The position numbers and the translations under genes are program-made. From the NCBI GenBank assembly GCA_019722365.1, contig JADFUC010000493.1:248001-312000 (forward strand): a stretch of DNA of 64,000 nt. Reading direction: 5' to 3'. The notes beneath the pieces are model-generated. The model made no database searches, was not told the DNA's origin, and saw only the letters and a list, made by a program, of their open reading frames with translations. The stretch comes from Lithospermum erythrorhizon. Lineage: Eukaryota > Streptophyta > Magnoliopsida > Boraginales > Boraginaceae. Each line of letters begins with the position of its first letter. The stretch's first letter is position 1. Of this stretch, positions 45,683-57,599 are shown in pieces.

Positions 45683-47510
45683 TGTAATACGTCAGTCGTC
45701 CACGAGGTTAATATCATCAACAACACATGCGTGAGAGTCGCTTTACGATCGTCGGATAACCACATAAATGACTTCATTTGATATTAATAATAATAACATT
45801 TCTTAGTCCATTGTAGAACTAACAATGCCCTAAAACACATCATTAACATAAGCCTTACATCAACTAGAATATTACAATCCAAGCAGATACAACATAGTCT
45901 CCTGATACGTCGTAATATTAGTAGTAGCCAATTACTTTTACGTACTTCCGATACCTGACATCTAGTTAGAAAATATAGCAAGAGTAAACAATAGGAGAAA
46001 GGTATGAGGACTTCCTCTGCATACTTAGTCTTGATACTTGACACATGTGAACCAGATGGGCTGAGCTTGAAATGAATCACAAATCTGCGAATAGTATCCG
46101 ACCACATATAATCCCATACTTATATATAAGACATGTATAAACATTAATAAGGCTACTCGATAGAACGCTTCTCCCAAAATTACACCAAGTAACCTCTTAT
46201 TTAACATCGCTCGAGATCATATATTCACCAATAACCGTAATGACGCGTAATCAAACCTTCATTCAAAATAAAAACAACACAATCAATAATGGTTAGTCAA
46301 CAAAATATATAACATCAAAACCTCCATCACACGTAGTAGCATTCCCATGTCTGGCGCGTCGCTTTACGTACACACGTCTCAACACGTATATATCATCCAC
46401 CAATCTTCCGGACCGAGGCTACCTACGATATGTATCACTTTGAGCCTCCCGGTCGAGGCTACCCCGTGTATATATATCATTTCCTTTAGTGTCAGCGTAA
46501 AAAGAATCGCTTTCAACCACAAATGATACCGGCCACATGCGGCCACAATGTATGGCAAATAAATAGTATAATGTAGCGACTACAACATTCTCGTAGCATC
46601 CAATCACAATAGCACTTTCGATATACATTTCCAATATAACCACGCTGACAAAACACATACCCAAATATATAACCATAATATATATATAGAAGAAAGGTTC
46701 GTATTGATTTTGCTACTTTCGAGGCAAAAAGCAACTAAAATGTCTGCAGGTAGTCCGTCTTATTTGGAGACTCAAACTCACATCGAAATTATATGCGTTC
46801 ATTTTACTTTGGTTTAACTGCTCCACTTTATATCTACTAAATCCTAATATTGTTATTGACATCTAGTAATTCAAAATAAATATCAAATCAAGTTTTAAAA
46901 TTTCCAAACTTTGAATCTTTTGTCTTTCGTACCTTCAAGGTTTTTGAAAGATACGAAACATTTATAATCTGGAAATAATTTATATTTGATTTAAATATCA
47001 TTTACAGTCATTAAATCACAAAATAGTAAGCAATTTCCCTAATCGGCCCAAAATTAATTTTTGAGCTAATTTGCCATTTTATATGACCTTTGTCAAATTG
47101 ATTACTACTCAGCACACAGCCAGCATAATCTCTTTAGACCACCTAAACATCAAAACTTGCTAAAGAAACAACTATATTAAGGCCCAAAGATATCTTTACA
47201 AGCTTAAAGGTGGTTTGGAAAAAAGTCAACCTAAAAGTCATTAAGTTTGATATAATTAAGCAAAGTCAAACTTCCATAACTTCTGCACAAATGCAAAAAG
47301 TTACAAACTTTCTTGCATTAAAGTGTAAGAGGATGAGGGAATTGATCGACAAGAAACTTTAGTCTTTAAGCAGCAAAGGGAAGAGAAATGGAGAAAGAAA
47401 AAATAAAATTTTGGAATGGAGATGATGGTGATGAGATTTCATTAAATGAAGAAGGAAAAGAGATAAGATCTTGAAGATATTTTGTGGTGAAGGTTATCCT
47501 AATAGAGTAA
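45683..47510 (-). repeat. Probable solo gypsy LTR
   Basis: The low end reads TGTAATACGTCAGTCG followed by CACGAGGTTAATATCATCAAC, which parallels the low ends of the LTRs at 2,207 and 9,862 (TGTAATC..., CGAGGTTAATCGTCATCAAC). Toward the high end AAAAAGTCAACCTAAAAGTC (about 47,220) matches the AAAAGTCAAC region of those LTRs. The whole would be a minus-strand LTR without internal genes. The high end is uncertain by about 200 bases, and no target-site duplication was confirmed. Confidence 0.6.
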
Positions 47511-48957
47511 GTTTTAGGTCCTGTTTGGTATGCGGTTTTTATTTCTCCACTTTTTGTAATCAAATTCTTATGAAAACGATTCTAAATATATTATTATTCC
47601 TTGAAATAAATACTACTCATTTATCTGATGCCATTATATCGATTATATTAAAGTGGCTATACTATCTACAGGTACACTTGCTGAAGCGATATATAATATT
47701 TTTTAAAGGTTTTAAATGTAGGTTATTCGGTTACAATAGCACGCTGCGTAGAAAAACTAAGTACTTTTAAAAATTTTAACACTTGCCATGCATGCTTCTT
47801 TTTGTCTGAACCCTGTCGCCCGTCCGCTTTCATCGCTCGCGCGCGCGCGCTTTAAAATCCGCCGCCCCTTCCCCAAAATTCAAACCCTCGGCCTCCCACC
47901 ACCCTTCGGCCTCCCCGCTTCTTTTTTGCAATTTCGCTCCCACCACACCGTGTTGCTTCTGGCGCCCCACATTTCTTTGTAATTCGAACTTTTCTAAATT
48001 TCGCGACCCACCCCATCTTGTATGCAATTTGCGTGACCTTAGTTTTGGGGGTGGGGGGATGGATTTCAATGTTTGGATTGGGAGTTTGGGGGTGGCGGTT
48101 GGGGGTGAGGGGATGGAGGTGGAGGAAGAGGGTAGGGGCGGAGGGATGGTTGTGAGAAGGAATATTGGGTAGGGTGGTTGTGTTTGATGAGTGATGGTTA
48201 AAGGAAGCTGAGGCTAATCATATACATACAGGTAATGAATTACTTAATGATAAAAAAGTATGACTATGTGGGTGCTATACTGAGTAGGGGTTAAATGCCT
48301 TAAAATAATTTATTTTGTTGAAAATTTATGAACTACTCATTTTACATGTACATATTATATGATATGGTATTTGATAATTTAATATAATTAGAAATTAGAT
48401 ATTTAACTATTCAAGGGAGGAGATATGGCATATACTATTTGACCACATTCTTTTTATTAAAACTTTGACCACATTAATTGACATTATAGAATCAATGTGA
48501 AAACTTTACGTATTCACTAAACTTAAAAACAAGTTTGCACAACTATTGATGGAATTTTTGTCAAACAACATAGGTGGAATTAGACACATGTTGAGATTAA
48601 TTATTTAGAAACCGAATAAAAATATAATACAATCAATAGTTAAAATTAATAAATTTTTAAAATCTTAATTAGCACACTTAATTTTGATTTGAACTAAAAT
48701 TATCATGTTATATGTTAAAATAGTATCTTTTATATTTTTTTGACCAATTTCATACTACAAATTTAAATATTATTTGAATTAATACAAATTCAGTCATCAA
48801 ATATTTGAATTAGATAATATTTTAAACTAGAGACTAAATTTTAAGGAAAAAGGAAGAGGATTATTTGAATTTAATACAAAGAACATTATGCTTTGCTTTT
48901 CTTAATATTATGAGTATCTATTAAAACGAAAAAAAGAAAATGATTGTTATTCAAATT
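47511..48957. other. Intergenic DNA with a GC-skew switch
   Basis: From 47,800 to 47,960 the plus strand is C-rich, with a (CG)n run at about 47,836-47,850. From 48,035 to 48,175 it is G-rich with many GGG runs. The rest is AT-rich. No gene is supported: the frames across the C-rich and G-rich parts are low-complexity. Confidence 0.5.
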
Positions 48958-48958
48958 A

Positions 48959-49078
48959 CCATAGCTACGAGAAGTTTTAGTGGTTAGAAGGTCTTCCAGT
49001 AACTTAGAGGTCCTGGATTCGATTCTCATTGTAAGGGGCGGTTGGTGGGTTTTCTTTTTAAAAAAAAGCCCATAGCTA
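48959..49078 (+). mobile_element. tRNA-derived SINE with target-site duplications
   Basis: The element spans about 48,968-49,069 (102 bases). It has an A-box-like TTTAGTGGTTAGAAGG at 48,975-48,990, a B-box-like TCCTGGATTCGATTCTC at 49,011-49,027 and an A-rich tail at 49,060-49,067. The nine bases CCATAGCTA occur directly before (48,959-48,967) and after it (49,070-49,078), a clear target-site duplication. The internal RNA polymerase III promoter and short length fit a plant SINE. The host machinery for mobility would be a LINE such as the one at 57,600-61,960; this is inference. Confidence 0.8.
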
Positions 49079-50380
49079 TGATGATACGACGCTTCACATG
49101 TAAGACATTAAGACTACGAGTTCGAATAATTAAAGAGGCATGTAATGAATCAATGTGAATCCTATTTGAAGAAGAGATACTTACTTCGTACTAGTCAAAT
49201 TTAGACTATTAAATGTTAATTTTTTAATTTTAAGTTTAAATAATATTTTTATATGATACGTATAAAATATTTATTGGAAAACTATTAATGAATATAGTTT
49301 TAATGTGTTTTATATTGTCATGGGTATTTTTAAATGAAAGTTATTTGGTATGTCAATTGGATCTCAAATTACGGAGTAATAATTTGGTATGTCATAGACT
49401 ATTGACATGTTTGGAGTATCAATTTTACGGTTCAAACTTATAATTGATAGATCTGAAGACTTGTTCGAGTAAAAGAGAAGTTTTAATAATCTTCTTCACC
49501 AAAAACTTTAGTGGGGAGGTTGATGAAAATCATGGGTTCTTGATACATCCCACTTCTCACACGAATTATGTTAAAAAGAGTTCATGATATTGTCATAAAA
49601 TTAATTAGTAATAGTAAAAGTGACGAGGATGCTTGTAATGCGATTTGATTCATTTATTTATTAACTTTTTCTTGCGTGTAGCACCAATCGCTGTGAATTA
49701 AAACTTTAGATAGCAGCTTGATGTGATAAATGCAATAAATTTATGGACCATCAATTGGGTATTACATATTCAATTCAATTTGATTCAATATATTATACTC
49801 TTTCCATTTTTTTTAATTGTCATTCTAACTTAAAAAATTTATTCAATAGATTTTTAACCACTTTCCCCTATTTTATCCTTACTAAATGTAACTACTTTGT
49901 CATCCTTATCAAATTGTTACTAGGAAAGGGTGGTGCACTGTAAATTTATTGCTCTACTCTTGTATTTAGTAAAATTAATTTGGCAAGATTATCGTATTGA
50001 TAGTCAAAAAACATACTAGATGTCTCGATGTAGTGCTGAATCGTATATTATATTTTCTGCATTGGTACTCTCGTATATGATTTATTTCTTGAAAGTTGTA
50101 TATCTATATGTTTGTCTTTGAAATTTATTAGAGAAGTCAGGATTATTAAAATTGTCAGTTAGAAATAATTAGAATAAGAAAAAAGAAATGATGAAAGTAG
50201 AAGCGAGATTCAACGTGTCGAATGATAAAATTAATGAATAATGATTTGTTACATATTTGGAACTTTTCTTGAAGGTAAATTAATTAATTTATGGTAAATA
50301 ATTAATGTAGGCAAATTAATATTTGTCTTTTAAATTTATTTGAAATTTATAAAATATCACTCTTAACGTAGTAATTTGGT
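49079..50380. other. AT-rich intergenic DNA
   Basis: At about 49,798-49,830 the words CTCTTTCCATTTTTTTTAAT and TTGTC resemble the terminal repeat of Stowaway-type MITEs, but no matching inverted end was found. Otherwise no feature is recognised. Confidence 0.4.
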
Positions 50381-50700
50381 GTGAGATATCGCGGCGCCGA
50401 ATGTGAGGATCGAAATATAGAGAAATTCACGAGAGATTGAGAGAGGCTTATATGAGGGGAGGCATGATTGTGGTTTCGTATGCAGCAGAAAGCGGTCGAT
50501 TGAGAGATCTTGTTTATAGAGATTTGAGTGTATTAACACATGATTTTACTGGATTGATAGAATAGAGTTCTTGAAGTAATCAACAAGATTCTTTTGGGTG
50601 ATTATTAGTGGATGCGGTAGGTTGGATTGGCTCACCGTATTGAGGGGTGAGCCAGGGGTAAATCTTATGTTTTGTTTGTTTATTTTCGTAATTTATTCTG
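50381..50700. other. Unassigned moderately GC-rich segment
   Basis: This segment has a higher GC content than its neighbours and words such as GAGAGATTGAGAGAGGC and GGTGAGCCAGGGG. It looks like a transcribed leader or a piece of an LTR. No partner copy in the window was found, so it is left unassigned. Confidence 0.3.
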
Positions 50701-53700
50701 CTACATTGTGTCATGTACGAATTAGTGGGTATCGATCGTGATATAACTTAGTAATTAGTGTAATTGGTAATCTGCTTGATTATGTCGTAATTACGGGTTA
50801 ACATCCACGATATTTTTTGTATCTGGGTGGATCCAGGAGTTCTTGATCGATTATGGAATTCTTTAATAATAGTATGAATTAAAATTGCCGGGCAGCAGAA
50901 CATAGTAATTGTCTGAACATTATTTTCATAAACTAATTTAACATTTTAAACAAGTCAATTGTTATGATGTCAAGAAAATATAACACATATTGTTAAAATA
51001 TAACATATAATCAAACCTCCTTGACATATAAGAAAAATAATTGCCACAATGGACATAAAAATGACAACAAGCAATAATTACAAAGTATATTCTTAACTTT
51101 GCTGCATGGGATGCCATGCTTGGTTGGTAAATAAATGATAGGTTGTTGTGATATTTAAAGCGCTTAACTTTTTATGGCGATAGGTTTTATTTCCTCCTCT
51201 TACTTGGCTTTGTATAAAGGTTGGTTTATGTAAGCTATCGATATAATATTAGTCATTTTAAAAGTATATCACTGCAATTTCACATACATATATATAGCTT
51301 CGAAACATGGGCTAACGTTTGGCCTTTGGTTTCAATAGCTTCTTAAAAGTATATCCCTACTACTCACATCTTGCATCCATTGGGAGAAATAATTGCGAAA
51401 AATGAGGAAAGAAAAAATAGGCAAGCACTTTAATTTAGTCGGTTAGAACGAAATTGAATGAAATGATGAGGGACCCGGAAGAGAGAAATGGTTGGTATAG
51501 CTTCCAATGGTTATTTTTATATATTGTCAAATAACCATACCATAGAGACGTCGAAAGAGACAAACAGCTACTTCGTATTTGGTAACCTTTCAGTATCTAT
51601 ATCTCATCACAAGTGTTATGTTGCAGATGACAATGAGTCAATGATGGCAACAAGCAACAATCATGATGAATATTTGATCACTATATCTTCAAATAGATTT
51701 ATTATGATTATTTTAATCTTATACTAAGTTCAAGTGGCATATAGTACACATGAAATGTTATTGATTAATCAGTCAAGTCCAAAAAATATATTACTCCGTA
51801 TTATTAATCATTGTTTGCTATTTGTGAATTATTTTGAGTTTATAATATATGTGGAACTTAAGATATTTTCATTGTTTCGATATTAACAAATATTACTATT
51901 TCTTTGAACCAACATGCAGGAAGTTAAAATCACACTAAAATAGTGTTAAAAGAAAGATGAAATGATTATTTTGTCCATCCTATTTATAAGTGTATTTGAG
52001 GAAGTTTAATTTAGAGACAAAATAATTATTTTAATGATTTGTAATATTGTTTCGTTGTAGATATAGTCGGACTCACCAACATGGAAACATACTGTATATG
52101 TTTTTACTTATTACATACCCCATCTAACTCATTGTTCATAATTGGCATTTTTCTGTTATTCAAACTAAAGCTCTCATAATGAATTACCTTGTATTCTAAT
52201 GAAAAAGTGATATCATCATTCTATTTTCTAAAAATTTACAAAATACTCAGTATTTTTTATTTCAAAATGTAATTACTTTTCGCACCAAATTAAAACTCTC
52301 TTACACCAAAAAAGTATGTTAATTGACTATTTAACCCTTAATATAAATAAGTTAAAATCAACATCATTTTCAATCATTTCTCTACATAATTTTCCAAAAA
52401 TCGTAAAAGTGATGAGAATTTATAAATAAAAATTCAAAAAAATTTTCTACAACTTAAAAAAAAATTCTAACTTCCTATTGGTTCTATATATTTTTTTTGT
52501 AAAATCGCTATGAATTGCAAGAGAATCTAATGAACATAATTTATCAATACAATAAGAATCATAAATTAACTTTGACCAATTTGATATTTTAATTTTACTT
52601 TTGATTATTTGATTGTTTGAATTGTTGGAAGCCAACTCAAATCTTCAACATGCATGATGACAAATTACAAATGATCGGGTAAAAAACTACTCCATAGATG
52701 AGATTAAAAGAAAACATGAATGGGAGTTTAAGGCCAAAAACATTGTTAAGTGACAGAAGGTCCCATACCCTCCCCGATATACAAACCAGAAATAAGGGCT
52801 AACCTATAATTATGAAAGAGTGAGATTTTATAACAAATTACTCCGTATATTGGAATTCAAAAGCTAATATAAAGATAGGCAAATGAACTTTCGAACAAAC
52901 TTTTAATGGATTTTTTGGAAGCTAATGCAAGAAAGATTAAATTAGAGAAGTGTGGCTAGGTTATAATTGTAAATGATTTTTTTTAACTAATTTGTACATT
53001 ATATATGAAGGGTATAAAAGTCATAATTGGTGTAGGAGAAATTATAATTGGTGTAAAAAGCGCAAGCTATATTTATGAGTGCAAAAGTTTTATCTTTCAA
53101 AATAAAAACATCAAGTGAAATCAAATTGGATGGGAAATGTACGTATGGATATATTTCAAAAAGTGAAATATATGTTAGTAAAAATGTATTCCGTAGTTGA
53201 TAAGTTTTGAGGTGAAATATATTCCACGCATCCGAATAGTGATCTTTAGGCATTGAAAGTGCCATTTTATCGCCAGATGTCTTTCCTATTTTAAGTGTAA
53301 TTGAGAAGTTTGATTAAGGACAAAATGATCATTTAGGAGTCTCTAATACTATTATTGGATATATTGTTTCCACAATCAATGCATTTGAAAGAAAATAGAT
53401 TTTGCTATGACGTGAATAAAAGAAACATAATATTAGGGCTTAAAATAATATAACTCTTTAATTTTCATTTCAATTTAATTTGAAGGTTTGTTTTCAACAA
53501 ATGACCAACTTATTTTTGACTTGTTATAAATTTTATACAAATATATTTTTTCAATATCCAAAATATTGATATCAAATTATGTTGTACAAATTATATAACT
53601 ATATTAACATTTTAATATAATGATAAAGTTAAACGATCCCCAGCTTGACAAAAAAGTAATGTAGACTATTTGGTAATAAACTCCCAAGTTAAACTGAATT

Positions 53701-55900
53701 GGAGAAAGTATATATTGGAAAAGTCTCTTCATAAATTATTTGGAGGAAATACAAGTTTAGGTACTCCAAGTCAAGTTCCAGCTTATCTAGTTTTTTAGAT
53801 CATAATTAACATAATGATTTTGATTGAATCGAGTTAGGTAATTAAACCGTAAAATTTGTTAACTTAGAAAATTTAAAAAATAAATTGGACGATATTTTGT
53901 GGATGGATGTTAGTTTAGTTAAGGGAGTTGTTACTTGATGTTTGGTAATATATTGGTATTAGTTTAATGATTATATTCCAAAATTCCTAAATACTAAAAC
54001 AAAGTCTAATGGTATCATTTAATAATTATATTCCAAAATTCTTATATACTAAACCAAGGTCTGCAGATGCGAGATCCATACAAATAAGTTGGGTGATACT
54101 CAGGATAAGACTGATATATAAAAAATTATTAGCACTTTGTAGTTGGCTGGTCCATGAATTGAAATAATCGATATGGACATATATGGTTCTTGTTTTTCAT
54201 GCATATATACAAATCACAAAAAGCTGCATAGAAATAACAATCGTGTGAAGGATATATGTTCTAGTAAACTTTAGATGATTACAAAACTAGGATCAAATTT
54301 AATGATACACTTTAAAAAAGGTTGGATATTTTGAATTTTGAATACAAATTTAGCTATGGTTTGTTGGAGTCTAGGAAGTGATTTAGAATAAATTAGAATG
54401 GTTTGCATTTAGGGGTTGAAATCATATAGTATATTATTGAAAGAATCATGGGTGCTTGTTTTTCGTACATATATACAAATCACAATTAATTTGTGTTTTC
54501 ATGAATTGAGAAATAATGATATTTATTGATATTATGGTATTCATATATTATTGTATAGTTTGAGTAAATTATAGTAAGTATATTGTTATTTAAGACTAGT
54601 TGATAGTGTGTATAAAAGATCGATATAGGAATTTAAATTAATGTAACACATCGATCGAGTATGGGTGTATAAATATAGAGTTGATATTATTTGATGAGTC
54701 GAATAAGCAAATATTAGCTTTCCTTACTTTTAAATACTTTCCTATCAAATTGTATTCAATTACAAAGATTTCTAAACCTAAATTTTCATTCTAAAACCTA
54801 AATTTTCTTTTTCTTTCTTCCTTTTAATATAGATATGTTCACTATAGATATTTAGAAGAAAATGTTCACTATAGATATGTTAACTTTAGTTTTGATTTTT
54901 CTTTTTTGCTTTGTAGAGAATTCAAAAATGAATTTGATAGTGTATTGTGCGTAACAAATATCGCCCAGCATGTGTGTGGTAAGAAAAAGAGCGGATGTTA
55001 AATGAGTATTTTATAGACGCTTGAATAAATTGCTTCTTTGTAGTCCTCCATGCACTATACACTCCTCTAGTTCTTGACAGTAAATGTAATTCAGAGGACG
55101 TTAGATTTGGAAGTTTGAACACATCAATTAATAAGAAAAAAGAGTTACATTTATCCAACATAAAAAGAAAGAGAACAAAATCAAGATGGATATTAATAGT
55201 TCAGAAAACGAAAGAAGTAAGAAACTTGATAGGGTGTTTTGAAGAAATAGATGAAACAACTTTGAAGAAACATAATACCTCTAGGGGATTAGATTGTTTG
55301 TTCATCGACACAGAGGATAGTGTTGTCTACTCTTAAAGAAAAAGGATTATTTTATAGAAATTCGCATGGGAATGAGATGATGAATTTATGAACCAAAATT
55401 AAAGGAATTAGGAGAACACAGTTTGGCAAGTCTGACGAGAACGTCTACTCAAAAGTTTTAGAGGGGTCAATTGTTATTACTGAGGGGGTGCCATTTCCTG
55501 TAATGGCCATTTCAGGATTTAAATTCTCTACGAAGAGTTAGATAGATACAAGTCATGAGCCTTTAGGTATTGATGATGGATGAGCTCAAGATTTAAAAAT
55601 CTTTGTCTTTGAAATAACTTTTTGAAATCTTATCACAATGACAAAGGCAGGTTTTGAAAAGAATTAATTTTCTAGCAAATAACAACCCAGGTATACAATA
55701 ATCTCAGTAATAAAATTGAGGAAATCAAGTGAGATAACACCCAAATCATATGCATAGGAATGTCAGCATGAGATAAATCTGCATGCTCATGAAATCTAAT
55801 AGTTAATCATCAAGTGAGAATCTGCTTGGCTGTAAATAATAGCCCACGCCTAATTAGTCTAGTGGTTTCCAGCTCATTCTGGAAACACCCAAAAATCACT
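50701..55900. other. Long AT-rich region without recognised gene
   Basis: I see no supported gene or RNA. Small repeats occur: a two-copy repeat at about 53,950-54,060 (ATTATATTCCAAAATTC), related segments at 51,975-52,065 and 53,284-53,375, and CATATATACAAATCACA at 54,200 and 54,468. ATTACTCCGTAT at about 51,790 and 52,838 may be MITE ends. A frame at 55,115-55,336 of 73 residues resembles nothing known to me. Confidence 0.45.
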
Positions 55901-56400
55901 GACTACTTCTTGCCTTCTGCAATCGCCTTACGTTTGAGTATTTTAACTATCAACTTACAATAATTAAAGTTATCAGTACTTAACAAGCTCAAGTGATAAT
56001 AATATTACTATGCGCGTTTAACGACAAAGAAACAACGAAATTCCAACCACCCCGAATCAACTAATCAAATCATTGCTCCACTTACTTTGATTCAGCGCTT
56101 TCGCAATGTCTAATGATAAATGATGAAGTTACAATCGTTGCCATATAATCGACCTTAGAATTCAAAATCCAATTGTGCAAGCTACGAAAACCTAACTTAT
56201 AATGACTATATTTTAATCAGCATCAAACATCACAAAGCTATATTCCAAAACAACTATATTAAGATCCCAAAATATCATAATACAATTTAAAAGAAATTTA
56301 GAAAAGTCAACTAAAAGTCCAACTTCCTTGATCAACAACACATTTCAGCCCTAAATCAGAATTTCTTACAAGCTTCAAAATCACTACTAAACCACATAAT
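55900..56400 (-). repeat. Gypsy LTR fragment, minus orientation
   Basis: The tract CAACTATATTAAGATCCCAA and AGAAAAGTCAACTAAAAGTCC (56,250-56,310) matches 47,168-47,240 of the probable solo LTR in the same direction. It therefore reads as a minus-strand LTR fragment. Ends are not determined. Confidence 0.45.
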
Positions 56401-57540
56401 TGAGCCCCTCGGGATACTTATGCATCGGCACTTTTAGTAATGCAATGGCGGTTGTGATTAGTTGCGGTGTGGGATATTTTAGGCGTGTGCTTTAATATTG
56501 TTTGAGAGGTATTTGGTTGGAGTTATGTATGACTTTGAGGTGACTTAGTTATCGAGTTTGACCTACGGTTGGGATGATTATGGATTGGGCATTTCTCATT
56601 TCCTTTGCGGGATATGTGGCTATTTATTGGCACTTATACTTTGTATAAGAAGTGCTGGTTTGCCTTATACTTAGTGTATAAGTGCGGTTGCATATACTTA
56701 GTATATATAAGTGCGATTGTGCCTTATCTTTAGTGTATAAGTGTATTTTGCACTTATCGCCGGTACTGAGTCACGGTTTGATTATCGATTGGTCCGTTCT
56801 AGCGAGGTAGACGGATTGAGCATATCTTGGCATTAGAGTTGAGCCCATAGTGGGTAGGGATGAGAGATAGATGGTTCGATGACTAGAGTTATAGTTGTTG
56901 TTGAGTCTGTAAAGGGATTATACGGGTGATTGTGCTTTCTTAGAACTTTCTATTATATCTCCCGTATGTGATATACGAGAGACTTTCTTTGGTATTATCT
57001 TGTATGACCTTATTCGGGTAGTCCTTTGGATATATATTACATATTTTACTCATATTTGTAATGTGTTATGCGATTGGATTAAAGAGTGTGGTTTAAGTTT
57101 CCCGTGTTGAGTGTTCACTAAAACATGACTTTGCCCCGACTTTGGGCGTTCATTTGTGCGAGTTGACGGGCGGTTGGTAGGGAGAATTTGTTGGAGGATT
57201 TCAGAGGTGGCTAGGTGAGCGTCGTGGGCGAGGATCCTCGCGGTCTCGTTTGATGTGTTGTCGGCGGAATTTTTGATTGTTGTATTTTCCTTTTCAAACT
57301 TTAGCCTTGCGGCATTCTTTGTTTATTTGGGAAATGTTGTATATATATATAAGGTTGGTTGGTTAGATATCACGATGGATTGTAAATTTAAAAGCTGTTT
57401 TGTGAGAATCTTATGGATATCAAATTTTTGGAATAAGTAGCTTTAAAGCTGATGCGTCCGTCGGTTTGGTGATTATGGTGTTCGGGATTATAATGACGCT
57501 CATACCGGGCGGCCGACTGGGATAGGTAGATTACATAAAT
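56400..57540 (+). repeat. Gypsy LTR fragment, plus orientation
   Basis: This fragment aligns with the second half of the gypsy element 2 LTR (about 24,590-25,770): GGAGTTATGTATGACTTTGAGGTGACTT-like opening, the palindromic repeat array, GATGGTTCGATGACTAGAGT at 56,868 and CACGATGGATTGTAAATTTA at 57,369. It ends near GGGCGGCCGACTGG (57,507-57,520). The first part of the LTR is missing. Confidence 0.7.
56635..56770 (+). repeat. Palindromic minisatellite in gypsy LTR fragment
   Basis: Four to five units of a short palindrome occur in a row, each pairing CTTATACT or similar with AGTATAAG-like complements, as in CCTTATACTTAGTGTATAAG. They are separated by TGCGGTT- or TGCGATT-type spacers. The array is the counterpart of 24,700-24,960. 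Confidence 0.75.
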
Positions 57541-57599
57541 GACTAGTTTAATGACTTCCTCTGATGTTTGTCGAAACAAATCCTTCCAAAATTTTGGGT

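Noticed and set aside
47830..48069. Overlapping frames across the C-rich and G-rich segment
   Set aside because: Composition is low-complexity, and neither strand shows a domain or a conserved start.
48968..49069. A functional tRNA gene
   Set aside because: Promoter-like boxes are present, but no cloverleaf or acceptor stem can be formed, and target-site duplications and an A-rich tail mark it as a SINE.
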